Assembly (NCBI GenBank): GCA_947039055.1
Contig: CAMQYB010000109.1
Location: 1 to 6,701, forward strand
DNA length: 6,701 nucleotides
DNA from: an uncultured Deferribacteraceae bacterium
Lineage (GTDB): Bacteria > Chrysiogenota > Deferribacteres > Deferribacterales > Mucispirillaceae
Direction of reading: 5' to 3'
A model generated the notes under the pieces. That model worked only from the letters and a program-made list of their open reading frames with translations, did no database searches and was not told where the DNA came from. Positions 1 through 6,174 of this stretch are shown in pieces; within the stretch, counting starts at the first letter, position 1; each line of letters begins with the position of its first letter. The position numbers and the translations under genes are program-made.

Positions 1-34
1 TTTTAACACTAGCCAAAACTTAACTCTTTCGAAA

Positions 35-61
35 CCTTAATACTTTTTGAAAGTGTTAAGG
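35..61. repeat. 12-bp inverted repeat (hairpin) near the left edge
   Basis: CCTTAATACTTT (35-46) pairs with AAAGTGTTAAGG (50-61) around a 3-nt loop. Every pair is canonical except T41/G55, which is a wobble pair on the plus strand and an A-C mismatch on the minus strand. The better pairing suggests that, if transcribed, it folds from a plus-strand transcript. It lacks a strong T-run on either side, so a terminator role is only possible. It could be a second terminator behind the one at 106-133, or belong to a gene left of the window. I see no gene in positions 1-156. Confidence 0.45.
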
Positions 62-105
62 CTCTTCAAAGATTTTCATATTTTCCAAAACTTTTATACT
101 TGCAG

Positions 106-133
106 AAAAACTTAGTACGTTACGAACGCTAAG
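106..133 (-). terminator. Rho-independent terminator of the lactate operon
   Basis: Read on the minus strand, this is a stem CTTAG-CGTT, a 3-nt loop CGT, then AACG-(TA bulge)-CTAAG, followed directly by TTTTT. It begins 23 bases after the stop codon of the lutB-lutA fusion gene. Nine base pairs with a short loop and a T-run fit an intrinsic terminator. The stem is only moderately GC-rich and has a 2-nt bulge, so efficiency is uncertain. Confidence 0.6.
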
Positions 134-156
134 CTCTCTACAATTTTATCACAATC

Positions 157-2313
157 TTATTTCAAGTTTTCTGCTAAAAGCTCAGCAATATGTCCAACGT
201 TCAGTTTGCTCTTTCTCTTCTTAGCTCCACCCTTAAGTTGAATAACACAACCTGGACAATCCATAACTAATCTTGTTGCACCAGTTGCTTCAAAATTGTC
301 GATTTTTCTATTCACCATAGAACCAGATATATCTGCAAATTTCACAGAGTATGTTCCACCAAATCCACAACAAGTATCTTCTTCTGCTGCTGGAACGTAA
401 TCAGCTGCAAATGAGATTAACTCTCTTGGCTCTTTTATAACTTCAAGTCCACGACACTCATGACATGCTGCATGATAAGTTACTTTCTCATCTGATTTAT
501 TAAAATCTTTAGCCGATACTCCTAAAGTGTTGCGAGCAAAGAAACTAAAATCTTGTATTTTAGATGAGAATACTTCTGCTTTTTTTGCATACTCAGGCTC
601 ATCATGAAAAATCTCTCCATAAACATTCTTTAAGAACGATCCACATGATGCACATAATGTAATAATTGCATCGTAGTTACCATCTACAAACGCATCTATA
701 TTTCTTCTAGCTACACTTTTAACTGTCTCTCTCTCTCCAACCATTTCAAGTGGTAATGCACAACAACCTTGATCCATTGGAAATGAAACGTTTACATTTT
801 TTGCTTCAAATATTTTCATCGCAGCAACTAACTGTTCTGGATACATAAAATCTTGTGCACAACCTGAAAAAATAGCTATATTTGCTTTAGGCTTATCAAC
901 CACTTTAGGCTGAACTTTTTTCCATTGATCTCTAAATGATTTAGATGCAATCGCTGGTAACGCTCTAAAGTTATGGCTTGGAAATAACATTAACGGAAGA
1001 TGACGTTGAAACTTTGTTCCAGCAGTTATTGGAAGTTGTGCATAACTTGCAAACTTCAATAATCTATGGAACATTTTTCTGTCACCCATAACAGCTTTCA
1101 TTAATTTTCTATCAACTGATGAACCGTACTCTTGAACTAATCTAACTCTAACTTCTCTAATAAGTTTAGGCAGATCAATACCCGATGCACAAACCGTTCT
1201 ACAAGCATCGCAGTTGATACAGTTTTGAGCTAAAACTTTTGCATTCTCATGTCCATGATATAAATAAGTTAATATAAGTCCAACTGCACCTATATATATA
1301 TAACCCATTTTGTGTCCACCAACTAAACGGTAAACTGGACAAACATTCGCACATGCACCACAACGTACACAACGCATAACTTCACTGAATATCGGATCTT
1401 TTGCTACTTTGCTTCTGCCGTTATCAAGAAATATAATATGTACTTGACGTGTTTTATCTTCAGTTATTTCGCTGTTAGTTGCACCACATATCCAACTTAC
1501 ATACGATGTTAATAGTTGAGCTGTTGCGTTTCTTGGCAAGATTAACATAGTTGTTAACGCTTCTTCTAATGTTGGAATTAATTTATCTAATCCTGTGAAA
1601 GCTACATGAATTTTTGGTAAAGTTGTAACAAGACGAGCATTTCCTTCGTTTGTTACCGTTGCAATAGAACCGTTTTCTGCTACTGCAACATTTGCTCCTG
1701 AAATTCCCATATCAGCCACTATAAATTCTTTTCTTAATCTTGCTCTTGCAACTTTAACTAATCTTTGAATATCATTATCTTGTTCAATACCAGTTTCTTT
1801 TGTGAAATCATCTGCTATTTGATCACGAGATAAATGTATCGCTGGCATTACCATATGTGAAGGGCCTTCGCCTCTTAATTGTATAATCCACTCTCCTAAA
1901 TCTGTCTCAATAACTTCATATCCTCTATCTATTAGATATGCGTTAAGTTGAGTTTCCTCAGTTGTCATAGATTTAGATTTTGCGATATGTTTAACATTAT
2001 TTTTTTTAGCGATATCTGCAACTATTGCATTTGCATCCTCAGCTGTCTCTGCTCTATGAACAGTTACACCACGTTTTTCAGCCTCTTCTTTGAATTGTAG
2101 ATAAAGCTCTTCAAGACGACTCATTGCTGCATCTTTTGATATTGCAATTTTCTCTATCACAGTTTTTTCATCAAAATCTGTAAATATCTTTTTACGATTA
2201 GCTCTGTAATCTGTAAAAAATTTATCTAATGATTTTCGTAAAAATTTATCCTCTAAACCTTCTTTAACTTCTGTTCTATATTTAGACATACTTTTTCTTT
2301 CAATAACGTGCAT
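157..2313 (-). CDS. lutB: LutB-LutA fusion: Fe-S/CCG subunit of L-lactate dehydrogenase
   Basis: This is a 718-aa cytoplasmic protein that joins two normally separate Lut/Lld subunits. Residues about 60-300 form a LUD domain (LutB/LldF N-terminus). Residues 315-325 (C315, C318, C321, C325) and 365-375 (C365, C368, C371, C375) are two ferredoxin-type [4Fe-4S] motifs. Residues about 478-695 are the LutA/LldE part with two CCG domains: C485, C517-C518, C554, C557, then C617, C648-C649, C686, C689. The length is about that of a LutB (around 475 aa) plus a LutA (around 240 aa). In the family this module, with LutC, oxidises L-lactate to pyruvate and passes electrons to the respiratory chain. The first CCG motif reads CCA (Ala519). 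The start is Met1, 7 nt after AGGAGGT; Met9 has no comparable site. The gene sits 12 bp behind lutC. The fusion architecture resembles, from memory, the Desulfovibrio lactate-region protein. Confidence 0.94.
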   Translation of the reverse strand: MHVIERKSMSKYRTEVKEGLEDKFLRKSLDKFFTDYRANRKKIFTDFDEKTVIEKIAISKDAAMSRLEELYLQFKEEAEKRGVTVHRAETAEDANAIVADIAKKNNVKHIAKSKSMTTEETQLNAYLIDRGYEVIETDLGEWIIQLRGEGPSHMVMPAIHLSRDQIADDFTKETGIEQDNDIQRLVKVARARLRKEFIVADMGISGANVAVAENGSIATVTNEGNARLVTTLPKIHVAFTGLDKLIPTLEEALTTMLILPRNATAQLLTSYVSWICGATNSEITEDKTRQVHIIFLDNGRSKVAKDPIFSEVMRCVRCGACANVCPVYRLVGGHKMGYIYIGAVGLILTYLYHGHENAKVLAQNCINCDACRTVCASGIDLPKLIREVRVRLVQEYGSSVDRKLMKAVMGDRKMFHRLLKFASYAQLPITAGTKFQRHLPLMLFPSHNFRALPAIASKSFRDQWKKVQPKVVDKPKANIAIFSGCAQDFMYPEQLVAAMKIFEAKNVNVSFPMDQGCCALPLEMVGERETVKSVARRNIDAFVDGNYDAIITLCASCGSFLKNVYGEIFHDEPEYAKKAEVFSSKIQDFSFFARNTLGVSAKDFNKSDEKVTYHAACHECRGLEVIKEPRELISFAADYVPAAEEDTCCGFGGTYSVKFADISGSMVNRKIDNFEATGATRLVMDCPGCVIQLKGGAKKRKSKLNVGHIAELLAENLK

Positions 2314-2320
2314 TCTTTAT

Positions 2321-2327
2321 ACCTCCT
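2321..2327 (-). promoter_or_regulatory. Ribosome binding site for lutB-lutA, overlapping the lutC stop
   Basis: AGGAGGT on the minus strand is a near-perfect Shine-Dalgarno sequence 7 nt before ATG at 2313. Its first two bases are the AG of the lutC TAG stop codon (2328-2326). Ribosomes ending lutC therefore sit on this site, which suggests translational coupling. It also decides the upstream Met over the internal Met9. Confidence 0.85.
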
Positions 2328-2955
2328 AAAATAATATAACGTGCAATTCTAAAGGTCCATGAGCACCTATTGCTAACACTCTTTCAATATCGGCAGTTCT
2401 ACTTGGACCTGTGATAAAGGCTGTGTATGTTGGTCCTTTTTTCTGAACTGTACGAAGATCACTCGCAACATCTAGTAAGCCTTTACGTATATTTTTCTTA
2501 TCAAGCAAAAGAATACTAATCTCGCACATCATTGTTGATAAACGCATATTTTCATCATCACTTGCAACAAAGCATGTTGCACTATCAGCTATACCGAACT
2601 GTGCCTCAGCTACTGATGCATCAAAACCTGCTAAATAATTGCGTACGCCGTCATATATAACTTTTATACCCTTATCTGCACACTCTTTCTCAATAATCTT
2701 AGCTTTTGCAGCTGGTAGTCCTGGAAGTGCAATATGACGATCCAATCTTGTTGGGACGCCATTCTTACTAAGTGGACCTTTCTCAGTTCCATCTTCTTCT
2801 GCTAAAAGTTCACATGGAGCTTTCTCTAAAACTATTTTTGCGATATAAGATGCAGCGTCTTTCATATCCTCTGCTTCATAAATTTTAGCAGAAACAACCT
2901 CTGCTTTCTCACAGAACAGTGCTACTAAATCTGTCTTTGTTTTCTCTCCAACCAT
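2326..2955 (-). CDS. lutC: LutC/LldG family LUD-domain protein, L-lactate utilisation
   Basis: This 209-aa cytoplasmic protein is almost entirely one LUD domain. The family signatures visible are AEAQFGIADSATC (116-128), where an alanine stands in the usual G-x-A-x-(S/T)GT-like turn region, TGPSRTADIE (182-191), and the C-terminal GAHGPLELHVILF (197-209). LutC proteins are usually about 200-240 aa, so it is complete. In Bacillus lutABC and Shewanella lldEFG, the LutC/LldG protein is required together with the Fe-S subunits for growth on L-lactate. It has no cluster-binding cysteine motif itself. The start ATG at 2955 follows GGAGGG with a 4-nt gap. It lies 126 bp behind the glcF-like gene, so it may begin a sub-operon, and 12 bp before its partner, the LutB-LutA fusion. 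Confidence 0.92.
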   Translation of the reverse strand: MVGEKTKTDLVALFCEKAEVVSAKIYEAEDMKDAASYIAKIVLEKAPCELLAEEDGTEKGPLSKNGVPTRLDRHIALPGLPAAKAKIIEKECADKGIKVIYDGVRNYLAGFDASVAEAQFGIADSATCFVASDDENMRLSTMMCEISILLLDKKNIRKGLLDVASDLRTVQKKGPTYTAFITGPSRTADIERVLAIGAHGPLELHVILF

Positions 2956-2959
2956 TTAA

Positions 2960-2965
2960 CCCTCC
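2960..2965 (-). promoter_or_regulatory. Ribosome binding site of lutC
   Basis: GGAGGG on the minus strand lies 4 nt before the lutC ATG (2955), preceded by a run of T. It fixes the lutC start; there is no competing upstream in-frame start with such a site. Confidence 0.75.
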
Positions 2966-2989
2966 AAAAAAATATTACACATTTATGTA

Positions 2990-2995
2990 CTTATA
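2990..2995 (-). promoter_or_regulatory. Candidate internal -10 element before lutC
   Basis: TATAAG on the minus strand matches the -10 consensus at five of six positions and would place a start site near 2983, giving a short leader that contains the lutC ribosome binding site. No convincing -35 box lies at the expected distance, as is common for vegetative promoters in Campylobacterota. In such AT-rich DNA a chance match is quite possible. Confidence 0.28.
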
Positions 2996-3055
2996 TATTA
3001 CCTATAAATCAAACGACTTTGATGTAACTCAAAAAGATTTTATAGATACATACCA

Positions 3056-3066
3056 ACACACACACA
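3056..3066. repeat. Short AC dinucleotide run
   Basis: The plus strand reads ACACACACACA (five and a half AC units) in the spacer between the glcF-like gene and lutC, starting 16 bp past the upstream gene's end. It is outside coding sequence and short, so slipped-strand variation would be modest at most. Confidence 0.6.
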
Positions 3067-3081
3067 TATCTCATAATTCAT

Positions 3082-4377
3082 CTATTTATCTAGCGACTCT
3101 GCATAAAGCTCAATAGTATGCTTAACCCTAACCTTATCGCCCTTTTGAGATAAAACATCCTCTATCTGAATCATGCAAGCAGGACAACCCATTGCAACAA
3201 TCTCAGCACCACTTTCAGTAACATCTTGACGCTTACGCATACCTATATCTAATGAAATATCATGATAAGCAAGACTGAAACTTCCACCTGATCCACAACA
3301 TTTCTCAGCGTTAGCCATCTCTATAAACTCATACTCACCACTAAGTCCGATAACTTTACGTGGCTCACTTATAACACCTAACGATTTTCTTAAATGACAA
3401 GAATCATGATATGTAACCTTAACAGCACCAGCTTTTGTAGGTTTAGACTCAACCTTTAAAACATTTATCAGAAATGCATTTATATCCATTACCTTATGCT
3501 CTAAGCCTTCTGCATACTCTCCATACTCTTTAGATAATCTAGGTGCATATTTAGGCCAAAACTCTTTCAATGTTGCAGTGCATGATCCACATGGAGTAAT
3601 TAGATAATCAAACTCTCCCTTCATAAGTAAATCAAGCGACGGTTTTAACTGTTTTAAAACTCCATCAGCATCTCCTGATACGATTGCTGGAAGTCCACAA
3701 CACGGAAACGATTTAGGCATATACACGCCTACACCATGATGATCTAAAACTTTTAAACACGCTTTTGACATATCAACATACATCTTATCGCCAACGCAAC
3801 CTGAGAAAAATGCTACCTTTATTCCACTACTACCAGCAGGAGTATCCATAGCACCGACTGCCACATGCAAAGGAGTTAATGGAAGCGGACGAACATGACG
3901 TTTGCCGATTATTGGTGATAGTAACGGTGCTGAATAAGTACCATGATCTTTATTTGTTTTCCAAAAAACAAGTCTCGATAACGGTGCTCCAACACGCATA
4001 GCTGTATTAAACAACCATGTCTTAGCAAGCATCTGTCTAAATATTAATTTCTTGATTAGAGGTAATCCAACATAGCCAAAAACAACCTCTCTAGCCTTCA
4101 TAAAGATATCCATTATCTCAACACCTGGAGGACATGCTGCTTGGCATGAACCACACATTAAACATCTTTCAAGTTTTTCTGCTAACGCATCTGCATCTGT
4201 TAAAATATGCTTAGATAAATTGTCTATTAAAGCTAATTTACCCCTTGCAACATCTGCCTCTTGCATAGTTGAATTGAATATAGGACACACTGGCTGACAT
4301 AATCCACATTTCATACATGAAATAATTTGATCATCTAAACTTTCTAATTTTTTAGCTAACTCTTTTAAATCACTCAT
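3082..4377 (-). CDS. glcF: GlcF-like Fe-S/CCG subunit of D-lactate (or glycolate) dehydrogenase
   Basis: This 431-aa cytoplasmic protein belongs to the GlcF family. Two N-terminal [4Fe-4S] motifs use C21, C24, C27, C31 and C72, C75, C78, C82. Two CCG domains follow: C194, C226-C227, C263, C266, then C327, C360-C361, C398, C401. All expected cysteines are present. The protein should take electrons from the FAD subunit encoded just upstream and hand them to the quinone pool or another carrier. The start codon overlaps the end of the flavoprotein gene by 8 bp, and AGGTGA lies 6 nt ahead of it, so the two are almost surely translated together and form one complex. GlcF symbols denote family only. 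A true glycolate oxidase would also need GlcE, which is absent here, so D-lactate is the more likely substrate. Its cluster layout mirrors the C-terminal two thirds of the LutB-LutA fusion. Confidence 0.92.
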   Translation of the reverse strand: MSDLKELAKKLESLDDQIISCMKCGLCQPVCPIFNSTMQEADVARGKLALIDNLSKHILTDADALAEKLERCLMCGSCQAACPPGVEIMDIFMKAREVVFGYVGLPLIKKLIFRQMLAKTWLFNTAMRVGAPLSRLVFWKTNKDHGTYSAPLLSPIIGKRHVRPLPLTPLHVAVGAMDTPAGSSGIKVAFFSGCVGDKMYVDMSKACLKVLDHHGVGVYMPKSFPCCGLPAIVSGDADGVLKQLKPSLDLLMKGEFDYLITPCGSCTATLKEFWPKYAPRLSKEYGEYAEGLEHKVMDINAFLINVLKVESKPTKAGAVKVTYHDSCHLRKSLGVISEPRKVIGLSGEYEFIEMANAEKCCGSGGSFSLAYHDISLDIGMRKRQDVTESGAEIVAMGCPACMIQIEDVLSQKGDKVRVKHTIELYAESLDK

Positions 4378-5761
4378 ACATGTTCACCTGTTTTGTAGGG
4401 TTTAGTAGAGATTTAGGATCTAACGCTTTTCTTAATTTCTTAGAGAATAAAATAGTCCCCTTAGATGTTTCCTTCTCTAACCATTGAGCCTTAGCCGTAC
4501 CTATTCCATGTTCACCAGATAATGTGCCACCTAATTTTAATGCAATATCAAACAGATCATCAATCGCTTCTTCAACTCTATGAAACTCTGCTTTATCACG
4601 CTTATCACATAAAATAGTCGGATGAAGATTTCCGTCCCCTGCATGACCAAAAGTTCCGATCGTTAGATTATATTTATTAGCAACACTCTCAATCCCTCTC
4701 ATCATATCAGGTATTTTTGAACGTGGAACTGTTGCATCTTCTAAAACAGTTGTAGGTTTTGCTCTTGCTAAAACTGGTAACGCCATACGTCTAGCTTCCC
4801 ATAATTTCATCTTTTCAGCTTGATCTTTAGCTAAAACTACATTCGTTGCTCCACACTTTTTAAGAACTTCTATAGTCGTGTTTGTCTCATCTTCTACCTG
4901 TGCAGGATGACCATCTAACTCTATTAATAATATAGCAGCTGCATCACGTGGTAATCCTATTTTTGTATAATCATCAACCATAACAATAGTCGTGTTATCT
5001 AAAAATTCCATAGTACAAGGAACAACATGAGCCGCAATAATCGCTGCAACAGCTTCAGATGCTTTAATTAAATCATCAAATACCGCCATCATCGCCTTTG
5101 AAGCTTTAGGTGGTGGAACTAATTTTAAGATAGCCTTAGAAATTATACCTAGCGTTCCCTCTGATTGAACCATTAAACCTGCAAGGTTATAACCTGTTAC
5201 ACATTTAACAGTTCTTGCTCCTGATTTAATAAACTCTCCCTCTGCATCAAAAAACTCTATACCCATAACGTAATCTTTAGTTACGCCATACTTTAAACCT
5301 CGTAATCCACCAGCGTTCTCTGCTATATTTCCACCGATCGTTGAAATAGACTGCGATCCTGGATCTGGAGGATAAAATAAATTCTTCTTAGCAGCTGCTG
5401 CTGCAAGTACAGATGTTACTACACCCGTTTCAACTACTGCATATAAATCTTCTTCATTTATCTCTAAAACCTTGTTCAAGGAATTTGTTAATATCACAAC
5501 GCTATCTGTGCTATCTGGAATAGTTCCACCTGATAGATTTGTCCCAGCACCTCGTACCGTCATCGGAACGCCAGCATCATAGAAACGCTTAGTTAGTAAC
5601 CCTAACTGCTCAACCTCTGTTGGTCGCACAACCATCGCAGGGATAACTGGCTCTAACACTGCTGAATCGTATGAATATGATTGTCTGTCTGCATCTTTCG
5701 TTAAAACATTCTCTTTACCGATAATTTTAGCTATATCTTTTGCTAAAGCTTCTATTGACAT
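4370..5761 (-). CDS. glcD: FAD-binding D-lactate dehydrogenase (GlcD family)
   Basis: This 463-aa flavoprotein belongs to the vanillyl-alcohol-oxidase/PCMH fold. The FAD-binding domain includes VRGAGTNLSGGTIP (69-82), and PPDPGSQSISTIGGN (131-145) leading to NAGGLRGLKYG (149-159). The C-terminal FAD-linked oxidase domain has FGHAGDGNLHP (371-381) and LSGEHGIGTAK (414-424), and ends with LDPKSLLNP (447-455). The length is normal for the family. It should oxidise D-lactate (or glycolate or another D-2-hydroxyacid) to the 2-oxoacid, passing electrons to the Fe-S partner whose gene overlaps it. The substrate cannot be settled by motif. The missing glcE and the neighbouring L-lactate genes favour D-lactate. 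The start is ATG at 5761 with GGAGG 5 nt upstream. It is the first gene of the lactate cluster and follows a 363-bp non-coding region. Confidence 0.93.
   Translation of the reverse strand: MSIEALAKDIAKIIGKENVLTKDADRQSYSYDSAVLEPVIPAMVVRPTEVEQLGLLTKRFYDAGVPMTVRGAGTNLSGGTIPDSTDSVVILTNSLNKVLEINEEDLYAVVETGVVTSVLAAAAAKKNLFYPPDPGSQSISTIGGNIAENAGGLRGLKYGVTKDYVMGIEFFDAEGEFIKSGARTVKCVTGYNLAGLMVQSEGTLGIISKAILKLVPPPKASKAMMAVFDDLIKASEAVAAIIAAHVVPCTMEFLDNTTIVMVDDYTKIGLPRDAAAILLIELDGHPAQVEDETNTTIEVLKKCGATNVVLAKDQAEKMKLWEARRMALPVLARAKPTTVLEDATVPRSKIPDMMRGIESVANKYNLTIGTFGHAGDGNLHPTILCDKRDKAEFHRVEEAIDDLFDIALKLGGTLSGEHGIGTAKAQWLEKETSKGTILFSKKLRKALDPKSLLNPTKQVNMYE
4384..4389 (-). promoter_or_regulatory. Ribosome binding site of the glcF-like gene, inside glcD
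   Basis: AGGTGA on the minus strand lies 6 nt before the ATG at 4377 and inside the last codons of the flavoprotein gene. It supports this start and coupled translation of the two subunits. Confidence 0.7.
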
Positions 5762-5766
5762 GAACG

Positions 5767-5771
5767 CCTCC
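5767..5771 (-). promoter_or_regulatory. Ribosome binding site of the glcD-like gene
   Basis: GGAGG on the minus strand lies 5 nt before the ATG at 5761. It is the only GC-rich patch in the leader and confirms the chosen start. Confidence 0.8.
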
Positions 5772-5852
5772 GTAATATTTAAAACATTTAGAATAAATTA
5801 AAAGAAATTTTGAGTTTGTAAAATGAATTGAACTATTCTTATCAAAAAAGAT

Positions 5853-5858
5853 ACTATA
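5853..5858 (-). promoter_or_regulatory. Candidate -10 element upstream of the lactate operon
   Basis: TATAGT on the minus strand matches the -10 consensus at five of six positions, about 90 nt before the glcD-like start codon. No good -35 box accompanies it. It is listed as an alternative to the candidate at 5876-5904; sequence alone does not decide between them. Confidence 0.25.
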
Positions 5859-5875
5859 AATTAATATCGTTATGT

Positions 5876-5904
5876 AATCTAACATATTTATATCTATGTA
5901 TCAA
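5876..5904 (-). promoter_or_regulatory. Candidate sigma-70 promoter of the lactate operon
   Basis: On the minus strand, TTGATA (5904-5899) and TAGATT (5881-5876) are separated by 17 bp. They match the -35 and -10 consensus at about five and four of six positions. A start near 5869 would give a leader of about 110 nt. The palindrome at 5953-5971 lies roughly 50 bp upstream of the -35 box, a position more typical of activation or looping than of direct blocking. The high AT content makes this tentative. Confidence 0.3.
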
Positions 5905-5952
5905 TAGTATAATATTAATTTAATACCATATGTATACCTAATAATAAATATA

Positions 5953-5971
5953 GTTAGTAATGATTACTAAC
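5953..5971. promoter_or_regulatory. Perfect 8-3-8 palindrome, probable regulator operator
   Basis: GTTAGTAATGATTACTAAC is a perfect inverted repeat (GTTAGTAA, TGA, TTACTAAC) lying 191 bp upstream of the first lactate gene. Such dyads typically bind a dimeric transcription factor. The core TAATGATTA resembles Fur-family boxes: 13 of 19 bases match ATTGATAATGATTATCAAT. The arms do not fit the usual GntR/LldR pattern well. The binding protein is unknown, and it has no U-run to act as a terminator. Confidence 0.5.
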
Positions 5972-6060
5972 ATAAATACATTATAAATAAAGATTTTTTG
6001 ATGAATGTTTTGAAAATAAAACCAAAAAATAATATTGTTATATTTTTGCTAAAAAATGAT

Positions 6061-6174
6061 ATTTTTAAAAATTAAATAAAATATTTGTGTCTTGATAGTT
6101 GAGATATCTTGACCAATCGGATTTTTAGAAACTAAATAAGATATTTATATCTTGATAGTTCTGATATTTTAACC
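6061..6174. repeat. Two-copy tandem repeat, 60-bp period
   Basis: Copy one starts at 6061 and copy two at 6121. The first 50 bases match at 42 positions (84 percent), including an identical CTTGATAGTT; similarity fades after about base 54. Copy two is the last coding part and stop codon of the membrane-protein gene. Copy one lies just past that stop, in the same frame, and would read YLNYQDTNILFNF followed by a stop at the matching place. The real gene ends YQNYQDINILFSF then stop. No clear third copy is seen further left. Confidence 0.8.

Larger units (their letters stand above)
5762..6124. other. 363-bp AT-rich intergenic region upstream of the lactate operon
   Basis: No convincing gene lies here. 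The stretch holds the glcD ribosome binding site, two candidate promoters, the palindrome at 5953-5971 and, at its right end, a diverged extra copy of the 3' end of the neighbouring membrane-protein gene. I find no clear intrinsic terminator between that gene and the lactate operon, only AT-only weak hairpins, so some read-through is possible. Confidence 0.7.

Noticed and set aside
1200..1385. Membrane segment in the fusion (hydrophobic stretch near residues 338-351)
   Set aside because: It lies between the two [4Fe-4S] motifs, is short, and corresponds to a buried region normal in LutB proteins.
2263..2289. Internal Met9 as the start of the LutB-LutA fusion
   Set aside because: It has only a weak purine stretch ahead of it, while Met1 has a near-perfect AGGAGGT at ideal spacing.
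3003..3080. Possible terminator after the glcF-like gene
   Set aside because: The only dyad (AGATA/TATCT) has 5-bp AT-rich arms and an 18-nt loop, too weak for an intrinsic terminator.
2919..3116. Plus-strand open frame of 65 codons
   Set aside because: It runs antisense across the start of lutC, the spacer and the end of the glcF-like gene, has no ribosome binding site, and its product has low-complexity composition with no recognisable motif.
6001..6075. Plus-strand 24-codon frame beginning ATGAATGTT
   Set aside because: It is lysine/asparagine/isoleucine-rich as expected from AT-rich DNA, lacks a proper ribosome binding site, and overlaps the diverged repeat copy.
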